From Roseibacillus sp. (lineage in GTDB: Bacteria; Verrucomicrobiota; Verrucomicrobiia; Verrucomicrobiales; Akkermansiaceae): DNA of 32,266 nt. Of the stretch, positions 9,211-17,374 are shown one piece after another. The notes below the pieces were generated by a model, which worked only from the letters and a program-made list of their open reading frames with translations, was not told where the DNA came from and ran no database searches. Both the position numbers and the translations under genes were made by a program. Each line of letters begins with the position of its first letter. The first letter of the stretch is position 1. The stretch lies in NCBI GenBank assembly GCA_002709915.1, contig PARF01000073.1, positions 1-32,266 on the forward strand, in the 5' to 3' direction.

Positions 9211-10326
9211 ATGAATTTTCAATTCCAGGGGGTCCTCCTGTCGATGATGGCGGCTCTAATCGTCTGCCTCCTGCCGGGGTGCAGGGAAAGCCCTCAGCAG
9301 GCGGCGGGTAGCAAGGGAGAGGGAACGAATCCCAAGGGGGAGGAGCCCGGGGAGGGCACGGGCCTGCAGGCCTTCCTTCCGGGGAAGATGGTGGACCTGT
9401 TATTTGAGGAAGAGGGGGTATTTAAAGGCAAGGTGCGGCTCGTGTTCCGGGAAGACGGGACCTTGAGCGTGGATCAGGAGGAGAGGGTTTCTGTCGGGGA
9501 GGACGGTGCAGTGACGGTCTATGACGACAATCCTCTGAAGAATGGAACCTACCGGGTGGGGGGCGCGCTTGTGATTCTCAAGTTTGCCAGGCATGAGGTT
9601 CTCGGGGTTTTGGAATTCTCCGGGGGACTGCCGGAGGAGGGTGGAGAGGCCAGGCTCGACGTGGGTGGAGAGGAGGTTTTCAAGGGAACGATCACGAGGG
9701 TTTTTTCCTCCTACGGAGAGGTGCCGCGGACCCTGGCAGATTTCAAGGGTCTGTTGGATAAACCCCTCAATGATCGTGAGAAGCAGTTGGTCGGGCGCTG
9801 GGAACACGTGAGCGAGGAAGCGCAGCTCAGGTCGTGGCACATTAACCGCAAAGACCACACCTCCTCTTCTTTTATCATCAGCCCGAAATATGATGACGAG
9901 GGAGAAGTTGTGCCCGGGGAACAGGTCAGGACCATGAGGCATGATATCTGGTGCGTGGTAGATGAGGTGGTCTATTTTGTTCCTCTGTTGATAGATCAAA
10001 AGGTCAACCCGATTGCGGATGACTCCCAGGTGCTGCGGGCTCCTACAGAAATTGGAACCCTGTATCTCGTTTCGGTGGACGGGGAGAAGAGAAGCTTTCG
10101 CTGGAAGCTGCCGGATGAATACGGTGGCGATGCCATCGAACCGTTCCATGACCGCCGGATCGAGGCCTTCGATGAGACGGAGATGAAGCCCTTCAACGAG
10201 CCGGGAGCGTTGCAGGGTTTTGATATCCTCAAGGCTCACGAAGAAGCCCGGGGCCGCGAAGAGCCCCCGGGGCCAGCCCCGGCCCCGGAGCTCGAAGGAG
10301 AGGGAGAAGGTCCTTCTGAAGAATAG
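9211..10326 (+). CDS. Putative lipoprotein of unknown function
   Basis: I do not recognise this 371-residue protein. The ATG at 9211 gives a hydrophobic leader ending in a lipobox-like LLPGC, so it is probably a lipid-anchored envelope protein; the ORF-track start 39 codons earlier would bury the leader. After a Gly/Glu-rich linker there are two similar parts: VDLLFEEEGVFKGKVRLVFREDGTL near residues 55-80 with GTYRVGGALVILKF, and a second part beginning LVGRWEHVSEEAQ, which resembles lipocalin-like beta domains in which a GxW motif opens the barrel. The C-terminal tail is very rich in Pro, Glu and Gly. The leader lacks positive charges near its start, so an alternative ATG at 9244 is possible. 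Its stop lies 19 bases before the possible ATG start of the sulfatase. Confidence 0.65.
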   Translation: MNFQFQGVLLSMMAALIVCLLPGCRESPQQAAGSKGEGTNPKGEEPGEGTGLQAFLPGKMVDLLFEEEGVFKGKVRLVFREDGTLSVDQEERVSVGEDGAVTVYDDNPLKNGTYRVGGALVILKFARHEVLGVLEFSGGLPEEGGEARLDVGGEEVFKGTITRVFSSYGEVPRTLADFKGLLDKPLNDREKQLVGRWEHVSEEAQLRSWHINRKDHTSSSFIISPKYDDEGEVVPGEQVRTMRHDIWCVVDEVVYFVPLLIDQKVNPIADDSQVLRAPTEIGTLYLVSVDGEKRSFRWKLPDEYGGDAIEPFHDRRIEAFDETEMKPFNEPGALQGFDILKAHEEARGREEPPGPAPAPELEGEGEGPSEE

Positions 10327-10405
10327 GGTTGCCGATCAAGGGGTGATGGCGATCCGCGGGAAGGCCCGCTCGACGGACGGGTATTCCCCTGATACATCGG
10401 CTGAC

Positions 10406-12141
10406 GTGAATCCTTCCCGGATCCTTGCCAGGTCGACGTTTCTGCTGGTAACCCTGATCGGCTGTCCCAGCTCGGTGGCGGCGGAGAAACCCAATATCCT
10501 GTTCATTGCCATTGATGACCTGAACGACTGGGTAGGTTGCCTGGCAGGCCATCCCCAGGCCCGGACCCCGAACCTGGATCGCCTGGCATCCTCGGGTCTT
10601 CTGTTCACGAATGCACACTGCCCTGCCCCGGCCTGCAACCCTTCCCGCACGTCCGTCTTTACCGGGATCTCGCCTCATCGCTCCGGACTTTACCGCAATG
10701 GGCAGAGGATGCGGGAGGTCCTTCCCAACGCGGAACTGCTTCCGCGGACCTTTTCCCGGGCAGGCTACTGGTCTGCGGGGTCAGGAAAGATGCTGCATTA
10801 CTTTATCGATGCGCCCTCCTGGGACGAATACTTCCCGGCGGCTGAAACGGAGAATCCCTTCCCCCGGACGCTCTATCCGGACAAGCGGCCCTTGAGTCTG
10901 CCGCGTGGTGGACCTTGGCAGTATATCGAGACGGACTGGGGTCCACTCGAAGCCACTGATGAGGAGTTTGGGGGAGACTATCTCGTTGCCGACTGGGTGG
11001 GACGTCAGCTGGGAAAAGAGCACAACAGGCCCTTCTTCCTCGCCTGTGGAATCTATCGCCCTCATGAGCCCTGGTTTGTGCCACGAAACTATTTTGAGGC
11101 CTTCCCTCTCGAGAAGATCCAACTGCCGCCGGGCTACCGGAAGGACGATCTTGAGGATCTTCCGGAGGAGGGCCAAAGGATGGGCCCCAACCGTTACTTT
11201 GCCCATATTCAGTCGCAGGGTCAGTGGAAGCAGGCGATCCAGGGATATCTCGCCTCCATTTATTTCGCGGACACCATGCTGGGGCGAGTGATGGAGGCCC
11301 TTGAGAATGGACCCAATGCGGACAATACCATCGTGGTGCTGTGGTCCGATCACGGCTGGCACCTCGGGGAAAGCAGCACTGGCAGAAGTTTACGGCTTGG
11401 CGGGCCTGCACCCGGGTACCCCTCATTATACGGGTGCCCAAGGGAAGTCCGGGTCTTCCCGGCGGCACGCTCCCGGCGACCTGCACGAGGCCGGTGAGTT
11501 TAGTCAGTCTCGCGCCTACATTGCTCGAACTTGTCGGTCTGCCTCCTGTGAAGGTTCATGATGGCCAGAGCCTGTGCCCGCTCCTGCAGAATCCCGCCCG
11601 GGAGTGGCCGCATTCGGCCCTCACCTTCCTCGATTTACCCGGCAGCTATGGCCTGAGCACGGAGCACTGGCGCTATATCCGCTATGCAGGCGGTGGAGAA
11701 GAACTCTACGATATCCAAACGGATCCCTACGAGTGGCATAACCTTGCCACCAAGAAGGCCCATCGCGGAACCTTGGAGCAGATGCGTGCAATGGGCCCGA
11801 AGGAGTTTGCCCCATTGAAGCAACCCGCAGTGAGGAATCTACCGGCTCTCGAGTGGAGAAAATTGAAGGCAGGCGAGGCTGCTCCCCCTTCCAGACCGGA
11901 TGGTAATCCCTTCAATGTGGTCTTCGTGAATTCGAGTGATCGGGAGGTGAAACTCTTCTGGATCGATCGCGATGGAGGTCGCAAGCTCTACGGGTCTATT
12001 GCCCCGGGAGGGAAGCAGCGTCAGCAAACCCGTCCGGGTGCGATCTGGATGATCACGGATGTGAAAGAGGGCAGGAATCAGCCGCTGGGATATTTCCGGG
12101 TGGAGGATCGCGCGGCACGGGCAGTGGTGCCCGGGCATTGA
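10406..12141 (+). pseudogene. Sulfatase (iduronate-2-sulfatase-like) with a one-base frameshift and a C-terminal pVHL-beta-like domain
   Basis: Two overlapping ORFs (10220-11497 and 11341-12141) together make one S1-type sulfatase. The first holds PNILFIAIDDLNDW and the formylglycine site CNPSRTSVFTG (Cys77 from GTG 10406), and reads to SDHGWHLGE; the expected continuation KQHWQKFTAWRACTRVPLI lies in the other frame. The break is at 11369-11372, where GAAAGCAG appears in place of an expected GAAAAGCAG, so one A is missing. The tail after ELYDIQTDPYEWHNLA contains a domain of about 75 residues resembling the von Hippel-Lindau beta domain. GTG 10406 gives the best signal peptide (ending PSSVAA); ATG 10346 is an alternative. 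It may be a real pseudogene or a sequencing error in a homopolymer. If intact it would be an exported sulfate ester hydrolase. Confidence 0.85.
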
Positions 12142-12172
12142 GGAGACTTGTTCGAAGGTTGGCCTGCAGGGA

Positions 12173-13066
12173 TTAGCTCAGCTTCTCCAGTTCCTCCGAG
12201 AGTTCGGCAACCTTCGTGCGCAAGCTGGCGATTCGAGCCTCTCGCTCAATTTGGTCGCCTCCTTCGCTTCCCTGGCTCAAAAGTTCGTGCAACCGGCGAT
12301 CGGCAATCTCCTTTTGAGCCTCGTCCATGCCGTTGATGATCACCCCGATGACGAGGTTAAGCATGATCATGGTCCCCACGAGCACAAAGGAGACGAAATA
12401 GAAAGCCCCGAGGACGGGCTGGGCCTTGGGGACGACGGTTTGTCCCTCAATCGACTGGTTGTATCCCTCGTAGACGTCGGAGCCGAACATCTGAAGATAC
12501 ATTACGTCTGTCCAGTCCTCAAGGGTGACGACCCGGAAGAGTGAGAGCATAGAGGTCCACAACCCTCCGAAATGCACCGGGTCGTTGGCACCGAAGAGCA
12601 TGGTCCCAGCCACCGCGTAGATGTAAAAAACGAGAAAGAGCAGGATGCTGACATAAAACATCGAGGGCAGGCAGCGCAGAAGGGCAGAAACGATGAGCTG
12701 CAGGCGGGGAATCACGGAGACGAGGCGCAGCGTCCGAAAGAGTCGGAACAGGCGCAGCACGGGGGCGAATCCTCCCCCGAAGGGCACGAAGCAGACCGCC
12801 ACGATGAAAAAATCAAAGACGTTCCAGCCGTCGTAGAAAAAGCGCCATGGTCTCGGAGACGCAGCGATCATTTTGAGGACGATCTCAGCCACGAAAATAT
12901 AGAGAACGATGTTGTTGAGGACCTCGATTGTCGATCCGAGCTCGGCCATCAGAGAGGCACTTGTTTCCATTCCGACAAGGATGCCTGCGAAAACGATGAC
13001 TGTGATAATGAATCCGGTGAACCAAGGAGCCTCGACGGTTCGGCGGCAGAAATCAGGAATGTTCAC
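12173..13066 (-). CDS. Bacterial voltage-gated cation channel (NaChBac/CavMr-like, single domain)
   Basis: This 297-residue inner-membrane protein has six transmembrane segments and would work as a homotetramer. The S4 voltage sensor shows four arginines at every third position (R105, R108, R111 and R114 in [12 protein letters not shown]). The selectivity filter is TLEDWTD (181-187), more acidic than the TLESWAS of NaChBac, and is followed by a P2-S6 loop about 20 residues longer than in NaChBac ([18 protein letters not shown]...). S6 is [24 protein letters not shown], and the C-terminal 28 residues are a predicted coiled coil. The extra acids suggest Ca2+ permeability or mixed selectivity, which is inference. 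The start is GTG with no clear Shine-Dalgarno sequence. It sits convergent to the broken sulfatase; no functional link to it is evident. Confidence 0.93.
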   Translation of the reverse strand: MNIPDFCRRTVEAPWFTGFIITVIVFAGILVGMETSASLMAELGSTIEVLNNIVLYIFVAEIVLKMIAASPRPWRFFYDGWNVFDFFIVAVCFVPFGGGFAPVLRLFRLFRTLRLVSVIPRLQLIVSALLRCLPSMFYVSILLFLVFYIYAVAGTMLFGANDPVHFGGLWTSMLSLFRVVTLEDWTDVMYLQMFGSDVYEGYNQSIEGQTVVPKAQPVLGAFYFVSFVLVGTMIMLNLVIGVIINGMDEAQKEIADRRLHELLSQGSEGGDQIEREARIASLRTKVAELSEELEKLS

Positions 13067-13141
13067 GATGCTGGAGAGAGGTGGGGAAAAGTTCTACGAT
13101 GAATTCGCTCCTGAGTCGAGATACTGGCCTGTGCGCAATCC

Positions 13142-14245
13142 CTACGGCTTCTGGTAGACCCGGACCCAGTCAACCTGCATGGACTGGGGAAACAGAGTAA
13201 AGTCGTAAAGTTCGTTAGGGCGCTTCATGTCGGGTCCGGGGTCCTTCGGCCCCCACACCCCGAAATAGTTGCCCCCGATCGCAAGATTCAGGATGAGGTA
13301 GAAGGGATAGCCCTGGTAGATTTTCTTTCCTCCGAACCGGGTGGGGTCACCCAGTTTCAACCCGGGTCCCCATTCGTTGCCATCGAGCATGAAGATCAGT
13401 TGGTCGGCTGTCCATTTGCATCCGTAGGTATGATAGTCTGAGACATAGGACTTCTGGCCGGGCCGGGGCTGCAGGGAACCATCCAGCTTCTGGTTCGCGA
13501 TCCACTGTTTCGGATTGATTGCGCCATCGTAACGTCGGTAGTGGGAGTACCACCCGATATGGCCGACCGTCCACCTTTTGGCACTGGTATGATACACTGC
13601 CCCCGCGTGATAGAGGCGGGTGGCCCGGCCGGACATTTCCATGATATCAACCTCGCCGCTGTAGGGCCATGTGCTGCGAGCCCATTCGCGTTTCGCGTCG
13701 AGGGCGGACTTGTCCCAATATCCGTCGTAAGGGGCAGTAGAGGTCTCGGGTAGCATCCAGAAAGCGGGCCATACCGGGATGGCGGTTTTTCCGCCTCTTT
13801 CCGCGAGCGGATTCCTGATCCGGGCCTCGATGATGCCGCAGGTGAAGGAGTGAAGCTTTTCGGTGGTTAATTTGGCGGAGGCAAAGTCCTGCCCGTCCGT
13901 CTTTCCGGTAACTGGTCCTCCCGGTTTATCGCGGAGGGGGTAAACGGCTTTGGGATCATGGTGGGCAGTGATGGTCAAGCGGCCCCCCTTCACCCGGAAG
14001 GTTCGTCCTTCGGCATCGAGATAGGCCTGAGCTTCTCCATTCCCGTGTCCGTAGGTGCCGCGGGTTGGATCATCCATCGCACGCCACTTGCTTCGATCGA
14101 GTTTGTTCCCGGAAAATTCATCTTGCCAAACCAGCTCATAGTCCGGATGGGACGGGTGTGGGGATCCAGTGGTGGGCTCCTCTGCACCCGGGGAGGAAAG
14201 AGCGGGTGCCATTATGAGAAGGAGACGCATCGAGTGTGAAGGCAT
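13142..14245 (-). CDS. Secreted glycoside hydrolase family 16 enzyme
   Basis: This 367-residue protein is a retaining beta-glycanase of family GH16. The catalytic signature GEVDIMEMSG contains nucleophile Glu198, Asp200 and acid/base Glu203 (ExDxxE form). Other family landmarks are YELVWQDEFSGNKLDRSKW at the N-terminal end of the domain, IIEARIRNP, VWPAFWMLPE and a C-terminal MQVDWVRVYQKP. A signal peptide is plausible from Met6 (MRLLLIMAPALSSPGAEE). The sequence matches the laminarinase-type layout, but the segment after the active site (AGAVYHTSAKRWTVGHIGWYSHY) is unusual, so the substrate could be a beta-1,3-glucan or a sulfated galactan. Neighbouring sulfatases favour an algal polysaccharide. 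It is divergent from the intact sulfatase at 14401 and may share its promoter region. Confidence 0.92.
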   Translation of the reverse strand: MPSHSMRLLLIMAPALSSPGAEEPTTGSPHPSHPDYELVWQDEFSGNKLDRSKWRAMDDPTRGTYGHGNGEAQAYLDAEGRTFRVKGGRLTITAHHDPKAVYPLRDKPGGPVTGKTDGQDFASAKLTTEKLHSFTCGIIEARIRNPLAERGGKTAIPVWPAFWMLPETSTAPYDGYWDKSALDAKREWARSTWPYSGEVDIMEMSGRATRLYHAGAVYHTSAKRWTVGHIGWYSHYRRYDGAINPKQWIANQKLDGSLQPRPGQKSYVSDYHTYGCKWTADQLIFMLDGNEWGPGLKLGDPTRFGGKKIYQGYPFYLILNLAIGGNYFGVWGPKDPGPDMKRPNELYDFTLFPQSMQVDWVRVYQKP

Positions 14246-14400
14246 CGGGGGAGACTAGCAGTCGGCAGACGTCGCAACAAGAATCTGAACCCCCCTAATC
14301 TTCACTTTTAGCGCAGCACCCTGCTTGCACTCTGCCACGAGAGGGGTATTTCTCAGGGGTCGGATCAGCCGCCACCAGCAACCTCCCTTTGCAGAAATTC

Positions 14401-16122
14401 ATGCGTATCCTGCTCTGTCTTCTCGCCCTTCCCTTCTTCTGTCACGCAGCTCCGGAGGCTGCTGCCAGAGACAGGCCCAATGTCCTTCTCATCGTCTGTG
14501 ACGATCTGAACGATTACATCGAAACCCTGGGGGGACACCCACAGGCCCGGACGTCCAATATTCGCCGCCTTATCGAATCCGGGGTGTCTTTCACTCAGGC
14601 CCATTGTAATGTCCCGATCTGCAATCCATCTCGGGCCAGTTTCCCCACCGGGCTCTACCCGCACACTTCGGGTTGCTACGGCTTCGATCGCTGGGATGGT
14701 TACGAAGTTCTCAGGAACTCGCGGACGGTGATGGCTCACTTCCGTCATCACGGCTACCACGCCCTCGGCACCGGTAAGGTCATGCACAACCGGGGACAAA
14801 ACCAGTGGTCAGAGTTTGGTTATCTCTCAGACTATGGGCCCTTTGCCAATGATGGGCAGAAGACAGATGTGGCTCACCCGGATATCCCGAGTCCCTTCCG
14901 TGACGACTTCGGGGCGGTAGACGGTTCCTTTGGGCCGCTGCGCGATCTGGAGGGAACCCGCTTTATCTGGCGGACTGGGAACTGGGCGGGCAAGCGCGAG
15001 CTGAAATATCGGTCGGAGACCAATCGAGATCCGACCGGGGACGAGCTTAATGCGGATTGGGCCGTCAAGAAACTCGGGGCGCTGGCAGATGCCGGAAAAC
15101 CTTTCCTGATGGGTCTTGGGTTTATCCGCCCCCATACTCCTCTGATCGTTCCGCAGAAGTATTTTGATCTCTTTCCCCTTAATTCCATCAAACTGCCTGA
15201 GGTCCTCCCCGGGGACGTAGAGGATACCTTCAAGCACACCCTCGTCCCAGGCAGTGACGACCGCTCTGATGACCGCGGGCACAAGATGTACTCCTCCCTC
15301 ATCAAGTCCTTCAAGGGAGACCGGGATCTCGCCCTGCGCAAGTTTATTCAGGCCTATCTGGCCTCGGTGGCAAGCGTCGATGATCTCGTGGGTCAGGTTC
15401 TTAAAGTCGTGGATTCTTCTTCGCTGAAAGACAATACCATCATCGTCTTCACCTCCGACCATGGATGGGGCATGGGGGAGAAGGATTACCTCTACAAGAA
15501 TGCCCTCTGGCAGGAATCCACCCGGGTGCCCTTGGTGATTCGTGCTCCCGGGGTGAGCAAAGCGGGTGGGTCCTGCCCTCTGCCGGTCTCCCTCGTGGAC
15601 CTCTACCCGACGCTTCTCGACCTGTGTGGGTTGCCAGCCGATACCCGGATCAACTCGAAGGGACGTTCCCTTGATGGACACTCCCTCAAGCCTCTCCTCA
15701 TGGATCCAAAGGATGGTGAGTGGAACGGACCGGAAGCGGCCCTGACGGCGCTCTACAAGTGGGCGGATTACTACGACCCGGCTGGGCAGTCCTACTCCCA
15801 GCGCTACAAGGACTGGCGCTACGTGCGCTACGCCAACGGAAAGGAAGAACTCTATCATACTGCAGAGGACCCCCACGAATGGCACAACCTCGCCGGCAAG
15901 CCTGAGCAGGCCGGGAGGTTACAACGCTACCGTAAGGAACTCCTCGGGATTATCCCCTCAAGACCCCTCTCCGAAGAGCAGAAGGCCACACGATGGAAGA
16001 ATCAGTATTTCAAGAAGAACCCGTCCGCCGACACCAACAAGGATGGCAAACTTTCGTGGCCTGAGCTGAACGCCCACCGCGGTGTGAAGGATCCCGGAGG
16101 AGCCCAGAAGAAGGCGAAATGA
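14401..16122 (+). CDS. Secreted sulfatase (S1 family) with C-terminal EF-hand loop
   Basis: This is an intact 573-residue formylglycine-dependent sulfatase. ATG 14401 gives a clean signal peptide (MRILLCLLALPFFCHA); the TTG of the ORF track only adds four residues. RPNVLLIVCDDLNDY provides the metal-binding aspartates, and CNPSRASFPTG carries Cys74, the residue converted to formylglycine. Later blocks are FIRPHTPLIVP, TSDHGWGMGEKDYLYK, STRVPLVIRAPG and the C-terminal ELYHTAEDPHEWHNLA. The last 35 residues contain DTNKDGKLSWPE, a complete 12-position EF-hand loop, so the tail probably binds Ca2+. A sulfatase-maturing enzyme is needed but is not in the window. Sequence is similar to the broken sulfatase upstream, suggesting paralogues within one sulfated-glycan locus together with GH16. 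Confidence 0.93.
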   Translation: MRILLCLLALPFFCHAAPEAAARDRPNVLLIVCDDLNDYIETLGGHPQARTSNIRRLIESGVSFTQAHCNVPICNPSRASFPTGLYPHTSGCYGFDRWDGYEVLRNSRTVMAHFRHHGYHALGTGKVMHNRGQNQWSEFGYLSDYGPFANDGQKTDVAHPDIPSPFRDDFGAVDGSFGPLRDLEGTRFIWRTGNWAGKRELKYRSETNRDPTGDELNADWAVKKLGALADAGKPFLMGLGFIRPHTPLIVPQKYFDLFPLNSIKLPEVLPGDVEDTFKHTLVPGSDDRSDDRGHKMYSSLIKSFKGDRDLALRKFIQAYLASVASVDDLVGQVLKVVDSSSLKDNTIIVFTSDHGWGMGEKDYLYKNALWQESTRVPLVIRAPGVSKAGGSCPLPVSLVDLYPTLLDLCGLPADTRINSKGRSLDGHSLKPLLMDPKDGEWNGPEAALTALYKWADYYDPAGQSYSQRYKDWRYVRYANGKEELYHTAEDPHEWHNLAGKPEQAGRLQRYRKELLGIIPSRPLSEEQKATRWKNQYFKKNPSADTNKDGKLSWPELNAHRGVKDPGGAQKKAK

Positions 16123-16248
16123 GAAGGCCAAATCGGAGAAAAAGCTGCGGCTTTGATGAAGTCTAAGTTGTGCCCTGAAGATAGTATTGGAGACGGTCGA
16201 GCGTTTGGTGGCTCGACTCCTGAGCTGGAATACGGAAGGTTCGGGGCG

Positions 16249-17361
16249 ATGATGAGGAGGGTGCTTCTTGGGCTGTTCGCTACTGCGGTGGTGGCGATGG
16301 CCTGTCAGGTCCCGGTCTTTCGCTTCGCGCTGGAGCGCTGGCCAGCGGACGAGTTCGCGCTGGTGGTGACCTCAGAGGGGGAGATGACAGGGGCGATAGG
16401 GGAGGCCTTGGATGTTCTTGATGAGGAGCTAAAGAGGGACAGTCAGGCAATCAATCTGAAGGTGCAGCGGGTTAACCTTGAGACCCTGACGGAGGCCGAG
16501 CTGGTGTCCCTGCCGGCGCTTGAGCATGCAGGGGAGGGGCCCACCCTGATCCTGATGCCACCAGCAAGCTGGAAGAGCAAGACGCCGGTCTGGACCGGGG
16601 ACGCTACAGTGGAGAATCTGTCCGGTCTGTTAGACTCCCCGCTGAGGCAGCGTTGTGGCGCCCATATCCTGAAAGGGGCATCGGCGGTCTGGATTCTGGT
16701 GGAGTCCGGAGATCCGGCGAAGGATGCCGCAGCCCGGTCGGTGATGGAGACCGGGGTGAAGGAGGCAGAGGCGACCTTGGAGATTCCGGAAGGCGTGATC
16801 CGGCGGGAGGATTTCAACAAGGAGTTCGAGAATATCGACCCGGACAATATTCTGCGATCGGGGATTCCCCTCAAGATTGACTTCGCGACCGAAGTGGTTT
16901 CCGCGGATGACCCATCGGAGGCCCTCTTTCTCTCGATGCTGATGCGGTCAGGAAATCGCATCCCCGGAGAGCCCCTGCTGGTGCCACTGTTCGGAAGGGG
17001 TCGGACCTTCGGAGGACTCACCGCGTCCCAGATGACACCGGAGCGCATTGTGGCAGCCAGCGAGTATTTGTGCGGGGCCTGTTCCTGCCAGGTCAAGGAA
17101 GGCAACCCGGGTTACGACCTGCTCTTTCGCCGGAACTGGGATCGCCTACTGGAGGTGGAGGAGATCACCGCGGACAGTGCGATCATCCAGCGCAACCTCG
17201 ATCGAGTTCTCTTTGGAGCAGAGGAGCCCAAGAAGGCGGATATCGCCGAAGAGGTGCGGGATCACAAGCCCCTCCTGATCGGGTTGGTGGTCTTCAACTT
17301 GGTAGCCTTCGGGGCTCTGAGTTATCTGCGGCGCCGTCATCGGCTGCGCGAGTCTTCCTGA
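16249..17361 (+). CDS. Conserved membrane-anchored protein of unknown function
   Basis: I know no function for this protein of about 370 residues. ATG 16249 is preferred because GGAAGG lies nine bases upstream and the first residues (MRRVLLGLFATAVVAMACQ) form a signal anchor or lipoprotein-like leader; the ORF-track start 32 codons earlier does not. Striking blocks are VPVFRFALERWPADEF directly after the leader and CGACSCQVKEGNPGYDLLF near residue 280, with three cysteines in five positions (CGACSC) that could bind a metal or form disulfides. A second transmembrane helix near 340-360 (PLLIGLVVFNLVAFGALSYL) with a following RRRHR motif places the C-terminus inside. I recall similar opening motifs from hypothetical proteins of Planctomycetes and Verrucomicrobia, but cannot confirm it here. 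It ends 13 bases from the convergent aminopeptidase. Confidence 0.75.
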   Translation: MMRRVLLGLFATAVVAMACQVPVFRFALERWPADEFALVVTSEGEMTGAIGEALDVLDEELKRDSQAINLKVQRVNLETLTEAELVSLPALEHAGEGPTLILMPPASWKSKTPVWTGDATVENLSGLLDSPLRQRCGAHILKGASAVWILVESGDPAKDAAARSVMETGVKEAEATLEIPEGVIRREDFNKEFENIDPDNILRSGIPLKIDFATEVVSADDPSEALFLSMLMRSGNRIPGEPLLVPLFGRGRTFGGLTASQMTPERIVAASEYLCGACSCQVKEGNPGYDLLFRRNWDRLLEVEEITADSAIIQRNLDRVLFGAEEPKKADIAEEVRDHKPLLIGLVVFNLVAFGALSYLRRRHRLRESS

Positions 17362-17374
17362 GGAACAATGAACT

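Noticed and set aside
11360-11380. Programmed -1 frameshift in the sulfatase
   Set aside because: The phase of CTC GGG GAA AGC offers no canonical X-XXY-YYZ slippery heptamer, and a missing A in a homopolymer explains the break more simply.
12572-13102. 176-residue plus-strand ORF
   Set aside because: Antisense to the voltage-gated channel; His/Asp/Glu-rich composition is the mirror of membrane-segment codons.
14827-15885. 352-residue minus-strand ORF
   Set aside because: Lies antisense within the intact sulfatase and has no recognisable motif.
16196-16217. Inverted repeat GTCGAGC-N8-GCTCGAC before the unknown membrane protein
   Set aside because: A good 7-base stem but no T-tract and no link to a promoter; not strong enough to call a terminator or operator.
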